Assembly (NCBI GenBank): GCA_030407005.1
Contig: JAUDYN010000006.1
Location: 248,001 to 312,000 of the forward strand
DNA length: 64,000 nt
Direction: 5' to 3'
DNA from: Desarmillaria ectypa
Taxonomy: Eukaryota; Basidiomycota; Agaricomycetes; Agaricales; Physalacriaceae
Shown here: in pieces, positions 55,051 through 64,000 of the stretch
Layout: every line of letters begins with the position of its first letter
How positions within the stretch are numbered: the stretch's first letter is position 1
Notes under the pieces: model-generated
Seen by the model: the letters and a program-made list of their open reading frames with translations, nothing else
Database searches by the model: none
What the model was told of the DNA's origin: nothing
Translations under genes and position numbers: made by a program

Positions 55051-56171
55051 TAGAACCTTACTGAGGTCATAAATTTCTTTTTACTTGGTCAGCCTGGCGA
55101 CGTACGTACCATGATTAATGAATGACTTTGATTCTTCACGCCTCGGGGGAGGGTAGTTCAAAGGTGCATTTTTTTGGAAGGGGCCTTGGGTTCGAGCCGA
55201 GCCCTAGGCATGTCTTTTTTTCTGCTTTTTCTTGTTGGCAATTACTTGGACGTTTACATACTCTAGATTTGCTGGCGAGGATATGGGTACAACGGGCTTG
55301 CAGACAACTTACTGGTGTGCTCATTCCGTTTCAGAACGGTATACAACCAGACCTTCATGTGCAGGTGTCAGATGATATTTGTCTAGGTCAATACAGACGG
55401 AGTCTGGGATTACTATTAGTGATGGCTGCTTCACCAAAAGCGCCAAGTAGAAATTCACGTGGTGCGCTCATTAACACACATCACGGTTCAAGTCGCATCC
55501 TTCCTCTCTGGGTCCGCGTGACAGTAAATCTACCAGTGGACGATTGTTATGTTATTGACTCTTCAAGCCCCGACATTGGTTGGCGAGTATGGGCCCATCC
55601 ATGGCTCTACTCATCGGCCGTCATTTGACTGTGAACATCTGGGAGTGCGAAATAGACACCTGCATCATTCCCAGACGCACAGCCCGTACGAGGGCTTGGA
55701 CAAATATTAGACTTTTTTTTGAACGCATCAGAGCCTGGTACCAAATGGCTCTGAAACAACAGTCTGTAAAACACCATTGTGTAACAAATCGACAAAAGGA
55801 TACTGTTCGTTTGGCTTACGATGGGGATAACAGCCCTCCCTTGGCGATTCGTACCGCTTATTCAACAGACACAATTATTCTAGGCATCATGGGAGATGCC
55901 CACTCATCTTACCGATGACAATATGCTGGAGTCAGGGAGGGGTTTCGCTGAGCCAGTTAACGTTTGAAGTGAAAGTCGCGTCAATATTACGGTGTTTCTG
56001 GCGAAACGATTGCCCCCACACTGACTGAGAAGGAATTCGGACGGGAGCAGCAGAGTCCAGATAATTCACAGCAATCGAACGTGCTAGAGCCCCGTGGACA
56101 CTCTTGGAAAGCAGAGGAAAAAATTGTTTGATCCAATTCGCGGAGTGGACTGTCTCGAAATCGAACCAAGC
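55051..56171. other. No gene supported
   Basis: A long plus frame (55,122-55,628) starts outside any recognisable motif and its start region contains a B-box-like GGGTTCGAGCC. A second frame (55,580-55,918) is likewise unrecognised. I do not support a gene. Confidence 0.35.
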
Positions 56172-56420
56172 TTACAAGCTCGTGTCTGTGGTTATGTCAA
56201 AGCGTCCTTGCAGCAGTGTATTATGTGAGACCCCACTTTCTGTCTGCATGCTGTACAACACAGGGATACCAACCGCTCCTTGTCCTTCGCAAAAGGGATT
56301 CTGCTTACACAGCAAGTGCACATCACGATTTCCGGTAATGGCCACAACAACAATATAGTAAACCGAAGGCTGGAAAGGAGATAATGAATATCTAGCCAGG
56401 TCTCTACAGTCCAATTCTGC
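56172..56420 (-). pseudogene. Gene fragment, Cys-rich end; paralogue at 1,920-2,181
   Basis: The minus-strand frame includes CCTACRQKVGSHIIHCCKDA, related to the fragment at the left end of the window. Both also share the DNA phrase CAGGTCTCTACA or CAGGTCTCTACT upstream. No start, no known domain. Confidence 0.4.
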
Positions 56421-56639
56421 CGGCCCAATACATCCTGGGAGCGGGTGAAGTCTGAAGAGAGACTTTCTTGTGCGGACGTCTGGCGAGCACGAAAAAAATC
56501 CTTCCCGAGGTGTCGAAGCATTAAGAGAGACGCTGCAGCTTCATGATACTGGATGCTTAGTATCGTGTCATGGTGCCCCCCAGCCGGACCTAATCGCGCG
56601 CTCTCGCTGCAATCCCGCATTGGTCCTCACTTACGTGAC

Positions 56640-58967
56640 GTCCACATCGAGGAGTCAATACTAGTGAGGAGAATAGGATCTCTCGAAAAAACCACTCGGA
56701 AAACCAACGGGCGCAAGGTTGTCCTGAAACCGGTGTGCTGAGAAGGTGACGAAACGGATGGACGTTATCTCCTCGCCGGCTATCGCATCCATACGCACCC
56801 TCTGCCCGACCTTGTCCTATGGCATATAACAGGACTCCATGAAACGAGATACGATGAGAGGCGCTGAGCGACGTCACACACCTCCCGCACTCATGAATGT
56901 TCTATCCATCGTTGTATGTTATGCTCCTCAGCCGGTATCGCATAAGGGTGTAGCCGTTTGCACCGGACCTTCAACCGAGCGTCGTGGGTGGGAGCCGTCG
57001 GGATAGGAAGTGGGAAAGGTGTATGATTTCGTTCGGTAACACGACCCTGTCCGTGGACAGAGCGTTCTGATCCAGCACTGGCTGCTCTAGCTAGGCATGG
57101 ATCGGATCTGTCGGCCAAGCCTCGTCACTCCCAGCAAAGTCAAAAAGGACATCGAAGAAATTTAATCAGCACTATCATGAGGCTACTAGAATAACGTCAG
57201 ATCGCGAACTAGAAGGAACATTCAAAAGGGCATATTTACCCTGTGCAAAGGAAGGTACCTCGCTCGCGGTAATGTCTTCTCTGGAATCTACGCCGCCAAG
57301 TGACCACGACCCTAAGCAGCACTCGTGCTTCAAGGCGTAGCAATGTGGTTCGTATATTCACTCCGCGGTTTAGAAGGTCGCCATGGGAAGAAACGCGGGA
57401 TATATTGACGAGTGGGGGTTGATGAAAGGAAGCAGAAATTCTAAGCACTATGCAGGACTCGGAAAGCTACTCGTCGACAAGTTGTGGATTTTGTGGGGGA
57501 CGGTACTAGGAAGCTGATGAGCATGACGAACATGAAGAAAACAAAAATTTACTCACAGCGAGGTTGATATTATCAGCTGTGTCGCTCGCCTCTTTCTCAT
57601 CATCTTGTGCGGTATGGAAATAGGCATACGGAAACCCCCTCCCAGTTCCAAGTCGCACTCCTCATCCAAGATACTGCGCTTCATACAATGCACGGTGAGA
57701 CTGCTGCCAGAAAAATATGCCCCGCCATCTTGTATCCATTTCTCGTGCATTATGCCCACTACATCCATTGGCATGCCTGGTCCTATTCTAGTCTTAGATG
57801 TTCGTCATGGAATGGTACTGGCAGGAACAGAGTCGGCCAGCGACCATGAGAGCGTTGAGGATATCGATGGCTCGTCCATCACCACAACCTCATGGAATAT
57901 TATGATCCTGCACCGAGCTCCATGACGGGCTGCAGATAATGGAATGATGATGAGTGCCCAAGGTTGTAACTGGTTGGTGGCGGTCGATAATTGGGCAAGG
58001 ACACAAAGTGACATGTACTAAAATTGCTAGCTGGGCTTCGAAGCCTAGTCGCCATCCAGCCGTGATTTTCTGACGTGAAAAATGCCGGGCGCAGGTGCTA
58101 GAGTGCTAGGGAACTAATGAGCGCGGCGAACCTGAAGAAGACGGAATTTTCCTCATAGTGAGGTTCATACTATCAGCTATCAGCTGCATCGTGCGTCTCT
58201 TCGTCATCTGGTATTTTGACCATCACGATATAGCAACTCCCCAAGCCTTGTTCTTCTTATTCAAAGTATCTTTTTTTTTTTTTGCAGAGCAATCGCTAGG
58301 AAAACACGCCTCGACAGCTCCTGTCATCCTTCCAGTACATGCCGTCGCTAGTGTGGCGTACCCTTCTATTCTCGTACGGTATAGGCATAGTCGCCGCAGA
58401 ATGATACAGATAGGAATGTGATTTTGTGGTGCTGGAGCCGGTCACCATTGAGTGTTTGGGCGAGAGCGAGCGTCGAGAGGCTTAAACGTCCGACACCCCA
58501 ACATTGTGTTCTGTTTTTCTCCAGTACCGAGCTATGCGACATTGAAATTTCCTAGGATGAGGTGTTTCTGAGGAATAGAGCCAAATACTGACGCCCCTAA
58601 ACCAATGAGTACGATGAACGAAGAACAGAGTGAAGAGGATGCACGAGTAATGTACCAACATTTTTCACTGGCTCAATCTTATCATGCAGAAACTCCTTCT
58701 CCACCTTCAGCAGCAGTCCTGTTTCGTCCCTCGGTTGTCTCGTCATGAAGTGCAGATAGTGATGACTGGCAGGTATGCAGGCTCCAAGAGAGGCAGGGAC
58801 CAAGCAGGAGCCGGGAGGACTGGGAAATAAAATATAGCGATAGCCCAGGAAGTTGTTACAGCCTGTTAGCGGCCGAAGATGGGTCGAGGATACAAATACC
58901 AGTCACGCACTGTTATCCTGAATACATGGGTAAATGGCAGTCAGTCAATGGTGGAAAGTCGAATCTC
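56640..58967. other. No gene supported; contains a short duplicated segment
   Basis: Segments at about 57,510-57,610 and 58,110-58,215 are diverged direct copies. They share GAAGAAAACA or GAAGAAGACG, a GCGAGGTTGATA or GTGAGGTTCATA block and an ATCAGCTG block. The frames on both strands in between have no recognisable motif. A (T)13 run lies at about 58,270. Confidence 0.4.
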
Positions 58968-59135
58968 AGTGATGGACAGTCCTGGAGCAAGTCGTGCATG
59001 GTGAAAGAAGGAAGCAAGAAGGTCAGCGCGTTGCCACGTGGCTCGGTTGGCTGAACCCCTAGAGGCAGACACAGTCGAGATTTGATAGCTGAATTGCAGA
59101 TCCAAATGGGTCCTTCATATCCGTTTTGTTGATTT
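58968..59135 (+). repeat. Dispersed repeat R2, copy 3 (diverged)
   Basis: TGGACAGTCCTGGAGCAAGTCGTGCATGGTG, AAGAAGGAAGCAAG and GCCACGTGGCTCGGTTG match copy 1. An extra stretch of about 35 bp separates the last block, GATCCAAATGGGTCC. Confidence 0.6.
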
Positions 59136-60064
59136 AGTGGATTTGGGTAACTGCTCATTCAAAAAGAATTAAATAAGATACGCCAAGTTGATCAGATGTG
59201 GAAAAGTACTTAGTGACGCAAAAAGCTTGCTTGGCGCCTGCGCCGCCAGCTCACATTTCGTACAATCTAAATCTCAGATATGTGTTCTTCATCCGAACTG
59301 CTTGCCCCTGCATATATGCATTAGGTCTCGAACAAGAAGATATTACCTACAGCACAAAATGCGATAATGCATATGGTCGGGTGCCGCTTCAGCTTATGCA
59401 TGATCACATTGTATGCATGGGCACATTGTCACAACCTGCCGTTCGTAATTGGGGTATTTTCTGGCGTCCTCTGCTCCATTTCCTACGGATTTGTATTTTA
59501 GTCCTGACGGCAGGAATTTCAGTGAGTTCTGAGCCAATGTATACGGTATTTTGGCAAGTACATGCGTATAAATATGCTCCAAATCCGGCATTTTTCCGAA
59601 TGTGGCAACACACATCTCTGCCAAAAAATAATTAGGCAACGAAGATGCATTATGATCTATCACATCTTGTGCATAAATCCCCGCGAACGAGGTCGGGAGT
59701 CACCCCATCGTATGAATTATCACATTTTGTACTGTACTACATACCGTACAGCGTGCACCGACCAAAGGGAGGACATCGGAATTGAACTTTTAAAGTATGC
59801 TCAGCCACAGCGGCATCGACGCTGCCGTAAAGCCATTGCGTGCCGTGGGCTCGCTAATCACCTCAGAGTATAGCCCCTGTCTAGACGATTTGGTGCTGCT
59901 CAAGACAGTTACGCCTTGCTATAACCCTCTGTCGTTTCTCATTCTTCGGGAATTCCAGCGGGCGTCGACCTATCCTAAACTCTGAACTCTTTCATCACTG
60001 CACCGGTGCAAGAGGTGTTATTCTCTACAGCCCTCATCAACGACCCAAAATCAACTGAAAGTAG
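59136..60064. other. No gene supported
   Basis: A 145-codon plus frame (59,198-59,635) has no recognisable domain, no partner exon and a composition I cannot distinguish from chance. Confidence 0.35.
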
Positions 60065-60255
60065 TAGATTTGTTCGATTTTTCTAATACGATGATATGGA
60101 TGCATTTATATACTAAGGAAGAGGTTAAGTCATTATTATTCTACAATGTTCCATTGTATTCTAGTATTGGCAAGAAGAATACAAAAAGTAAGAGAAAATA
60201 TGGGCCGGTCACTGCTAGGACCGAGAAGGCTGAGTACAAGCACATGCACCGCTCG
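60065..60255 (+). repeat. Dispersed repeat R1, right copy
   Basis: Matches 563-745 in the same orientation with scattered substitutions and small indels: TTTATATACTAA, TATTCTACAATGTTCCATTG, AAGAAGAATA, AAGTAAGAGAAAAT and CACTGCTAGGACCGAGAAGG. Confidence 0.6.
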
Positions 60256-61399
60256 ACTGTCCTTATTTGAGAGTCTGCCTAGGGGAGACTACCAGGTCAG
60301 CCGATACTCGATATCTATAACACGAAATCAGGATAACGCTTTCGACATCGTTTAGTAAAATTGATAGATACCACCCAAGAAATTTAAATACTACACACAC
60401 GATGATGATCGTAGCACGAGGACATGATGTATGCCGGGTCCGAAGCGTCGGTATTTGAGCTACTGAATGAATAGATCATATTTAAACTTTGTGGCCCCGT
60501 TTCAGGAAAGAGCGATCGCCAGGTCCCCAACCTGGGGGAAGCAGCTTAAGAGGGCTATGAAATGGGTCATGCGTCGCGATAAACACTGTTCACGGTTACT
60601 GTAAAACTTCTGATCAACCCATCATGTTTGAGTTCCATCTGGGGATGCGGAAGTTCATCAAATGCATGTGGTCACATACAGATTGTTTCTACGACGATCA
60701 GACCCATCATTTTAAGAGCGTCATTTCGGTTTGATATCTCCAAGAATTCATCTTCAACCGTGTGGGATGACGGTGAACTCGGCGGGTAAATAGTTAAACT
60801 CGTAACTTGCGTAACCAGCAGAGCTGCGGTGCCCCGAGTTTTTGGTAACCAGGGAGCTGCTCTGGTACTAGTCACCTTGCTTATGACATAGCATCAACGC
60901 CACGCCACGATTGTGTTCTTCGAGACCAGGATTGGTCACTTTGGCGTTGCCGCGAACCTGCCAAATTAATTTATATGTGCCCGACGAAATGGCTCAGATG
61001 GAAGGAACAGGGCAAAATAACAAACGAGTGTGATGTTCGTTCCTCCAACCATTTCTAGGTGATCTTTGTAGGTTTTAGCATGGTCTGAAGGCTCAAAATT
61101 TCAATATCCGGACCTTCAGCAGTTCCAACTCATCAGATTGTGATTCTTCGCGTCCACCTGAGTGGTGTGTTGGTCTCTTTCTTTCTTGTCAACCAACAGA
61201 AAGAAGAGAACACGAAGTCACAAAGGCGTACATTGAGGTACGACACCATCCACGCCCTCAATTTCCATGGACTCGCTTTCAACTCAGTCTCGGCCTCACA
61301 GGTGTGACTCTTATGCATGTAGAGCACACGTAAATTCTACTGTAAATTATGAACAATCTATACCTAAAAGTATAATGGGTATATGATTAGCAAACCGGC
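60256..61399. other. No gene supported
   Basis: Only short frames without motifs. The last few hundred bases are the 3' flank of the hydrolase gene on the opposite strand. Confidence 0.4.
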
Positions 61400-62680
61400 T
61401 TAATCGTTTCCAGATTCGCCCTCACCCTCTTTCCAACCAGCCTTTATCAACTCCGCCTCCCACGGAGAACTGACTTCTCGGGGTGCTGGAGGAACGGAGA
61501 TCAGGCAACTATCCATAATAAAATCATGGAGTAACCGATTAATGCTTGAAAAATGCTAATATCAGCCGTCGCTCTTGCGGTCTGAAACAATTCTGCTCAC
61601 ATATCACCGTGGGTTACAACACCAAAGTGTGGAGCCTCCGGTATCGTGGCCAAACTAACGGTGACTGCAGCGTTTTTCAACTGTTGCATAAACCTTTCGG
61701 TGTATTCCTGAGGGTATGCAATATCCCCTAGGCAATGTACCAACTTGACAGGGACGCGTATCCGAGAAAGTTGGCCAGCGGTGTATTCCTTTCGATTGTT
61801 TAAAAAATCGATCAGGGCTCTGTCGTATTGTTCAAAGTTCTCAGGAACACAACTCTTCAAAGCCAGAGGAATTGCAATAGCTTGTAGCCTAAAATGACAG
61901 TTAGTCACAATGGAAATCCCGAGGAATCGCAGCTGTACGCACGCGTTCGCTAAGCTATTTAGACGGTTGCTGAAACCCAATTGTTGGGCGCCGTAGAGCG
62001 AATCAGAGATGGCCTCCATGTCGAGCTGACCTATCCTGAAAGCTTCTTTCCAGCACTCTGCTACTTCCTTCCGGCCGTCGACGACATCTGGTAGCTATAT
62101 GCAGCATTAATCTCAGCTATGGCATAAACATGTCAAGAGCGCACCTCCTCCAGCCCTAGCGGCGACACAAGGAAAAGCGATGCAACTTTGTCTGGGTAGT
62201 AGACAGCGAGACCCATCGACACCATAGTACCCATCGACAGACCCACAATGTGGCACGCGGGTAATTTGATCTCGTCCTGTTGAACCTCGTAATTCAGTTA
62301 TATACGCCTCATTGAACAAACAAGTCGATCACCATGAATAATGCAAGATCTTCGGCCGCCTCTTTTGCACTATAACCTTCGGGAAGCGGATCGCTCGTTG
62401 TGTGTCCATGCAGTCTAAGATCCACTGCAACACAGTTGAATCTTCTTATTTGCGGGTCCTGGAATTGCCCTGAAGCGAATGTCAACCCAACTGCTTCTCG
62501 GCGGTAAAAGACAACATGCTACTAGCATTGGAAGGCTTGTGATCCAAAGTAGACCGCATGAATGAACAGCAATGTTGGTAGATTTTTGTTAATAGATTTG
62601 GCTGACGAAAACGAAGGTGTCGATATTATGTAATTAAATGCGATCTTTCCTGTGCTCGACTTGACCTTGGCCGTAGGCAT
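61400..62680 (-). CDS. Alpha/beta hydrolase fold protein, 335 aa
   Basis: Six exons: 62,527-62,680, 62,333-62,469, 62,145-62,276, 61,943-62,094, 61,601-61,888 and 61,400-61,544. It starts MPTAKVKSSTGKIAFNYII. The nucleophile elbow GLSMG carries the catalytic Ser, the Asp is probably in HCLGDIAYP and the His is in APHFG, the normal triad order. The oxyanion-side strand TLLFIHAVYF and the DLRLHGHT motif are also present. The C-terminal tail SPWEAELIKAGWKEGEG resembles a tail I know from other Agaricomycete hydrolases of this type. Substrate unknown. The first intron seems to use a GC donor (GCTAGT); the normal GT four bases later breaks the frame. All other introns are GT-AG, about 49-57 bp. 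Confidence 0.83.
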
Positions 62681-64000
62681 CCTAATCGATAGAAGTTGGG
62701 AGTGCAGGGAGTGGAGAGAAAGCAAGAAGACTAGACAAGACCCCTAGACAGGATCGCTTTTTAATATATCCTTCCACACAATGTTCAAACGCATGTAGTT
62801 TCCGAGACCATCTCCAGGGCCGATCTCCAAGCGCACGCGAGATTCGTTCTTTCAAACGGTCCACCGTTGGAGCCTCACGCTCCCAGAGAAGCGACGATTG
62901 AATATATACATTCGGGTGGGAACCCGCAGTAAGACGGTCATGTCAGCAAGACGGAGGAAACAGCACGCTGACCCTTAGGGAAGGGCCGATCAAAAGCCCT
63001 GACCACCCAGAAACGTGGAAAACTTCGAAGAAGGCGAGTCGTCAGGGCGTCAGGGCATCAGCCAACTTAATCCACGTAGCTCCACACCCAGGCCCTACGT
63101 GAGAAGTCGGCGTACCTGTAGGGGTCGCGGGTAACTGGTTCAGCCTCCCGACAAACTAAGAGATCTCATTTAGTTTCAGTTTATAGCATTAAATCAGCCA
63201 GAATCTGACCTATCTTTCGATAATAAATAGCTAGCAATTACTTTCTGGCGAGAACATTGGGAGGCGCGTTCAGCCGCAATTGATTCAACACCCGAAAGAT
63301 GCTGTGAAGAACAAACGCAGCTATCTTGAAATACTTACTCAATGTAAATCCAGGGTTGAAATCGCGTGGTAAGTGTTATCGGGCCACAAATCGACTGTGG
63401 CTGCATTCTTCGAACGGGGACCTGACGATCAAGGAACCATGCTATACAGTGCAGACATTTTTGTTGGCTGGCCTTCTTTCCAGTGAGATCGTCATGCGGG
63501 AGCATCTGGACTGGTTTATGATATGATGATCAAAGCCATCGAAAATTCTGAAGGCAATTCTGACAAAAATCAGGAATACAGTAGATTCGTCGAATTGTTC
63601 CCCTGGGTGCTGTCAGGATACGGGTATGAAGGAATGGTGGAAGGCACGGCACCGTACACATTATAGATACTGGAACACGCAGTGAATATTATGCCCCTCA
63701 GACAAGAAAGACTTACCCGAATACAGTAAGTAGCTCGAATATTGAGGCCTCGACACCTAGTCACTGTGGTCGCTAGAATGAGTGCCGGTTATGAGGAGGG
63801 TAAGTAATGGGGCATGAGCAGAAAGGGAACGGACTTCTCATGCGGCCATGCTTGTGGCTATACCAGCGTTCATTTTTGCGGACGTAGAGCTGAATGTCTA
63901 GGGAAATTTGGGATAGTCTTGGTCTCGAGTCGTATCCAAGTTACCTAAAAGAGCGGGGAGGAGGGTCCTTGTCGTGAAAATGGGTCGTGACACCGAGTAT
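62681..64000. other. No gene supported
   Basis: This is the upstream flank of the hydrolase and then sequence with only short, motif-free frames on both strands. The window edge may cut a gene beyond 64,000. Confidence 0.4.

Noticed and set aside
55122..55628. 168-codon plus-strand frame
   Set aside because: No recognisable domain. Its first part overlaps a B-box-like, tRNA-like phrase, so chance or repeat-derived sequence is more likely.
59198..59635. 145-codon plus-strand frame
   Set aside because: No motif, no neighbouring exon, no similar sequence in the window.

Overview
This window reads as nuclear DNA of a mushroom-forming basidiomycete (Agaricomycetes). The evidence is split genes with introns of about 49-71 bp, a 10-exon F-box gene of a type common in these fungi, an expanded metacaspase family with decayed copies, a Ser/Thr-rich GPI-anchored wall protein, a DUF6534-like membrane-protein remnant and a large pile of Ty3/gypsy chromoviruses. 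I cannot name the species. There are no bacterial features. Splice sites were placed by eye and checked for reading-phase continuity.

Left host segment (1-16,100). A metacaspase pseudogene (1,004-1,675) and a shorter duplicate of its 5' part (4,098-4,342) sit among degenerate gene pieces. Three apparently intact genes follow: an unrecognised 925-aa Cys-rich protein (5,267-8,195, +), an SSU1-type sulfite/malate-family transporter (8,484-9,956, -) and a metacaspase with a predicted N-terminal membrane anchor (13,355-14,907, -).

Transposon nest (16,106-47,276, about 31 kb). One old chromovirus (E, TSD GAAAA on both sides) was invaded by A (TSD GATGG/GATAG) and C. A was then invaded by B (8,494 bp, 423-bp LTRs, TSD CTGAT) and by a member now left as a solo LTR (TSD AGTCA). 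Two near-identical inverted units of 1,360 bp (33,210-34,569 and 42,416-43,775) flank a segment that appears to have been flipped. Undoing the flip puts the pieces of A and E back on one strand and restores the LTR orientation and target-site duplication of A. Each element with a readable 5' end has a 13-nt site just after the 5' LTR that is perfectly complementary to a 13-nt stretch downstream of the TATA box in its own LTR. The pairing covaries between elements, which is the signature of Tf1/sushi-type self-priming. B keeps many CpGs; A, C and E are CpG-poor and full of CGA-to-TGA stops, consistent with deamination of methylated CpG.

Right host segment (47,282-64,000). A CpG-poor LTR-like stretch is followed by an F-box gene (48,716-51,055, -), a GPI-anchored Ser/Thr-rich secreted protein with a Kre9/Knh1-like N-terminal domain (53,524-54,255, +) and an alpha/beta hydrolase (61,400-62,680, -). 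Between them lie gene-poor stretches with dispersed repeats that have partners at the left end of the window and possible tRNA-derived repeats. The host genes are independent single genes and I see no gene cluster or shared pathway among them.
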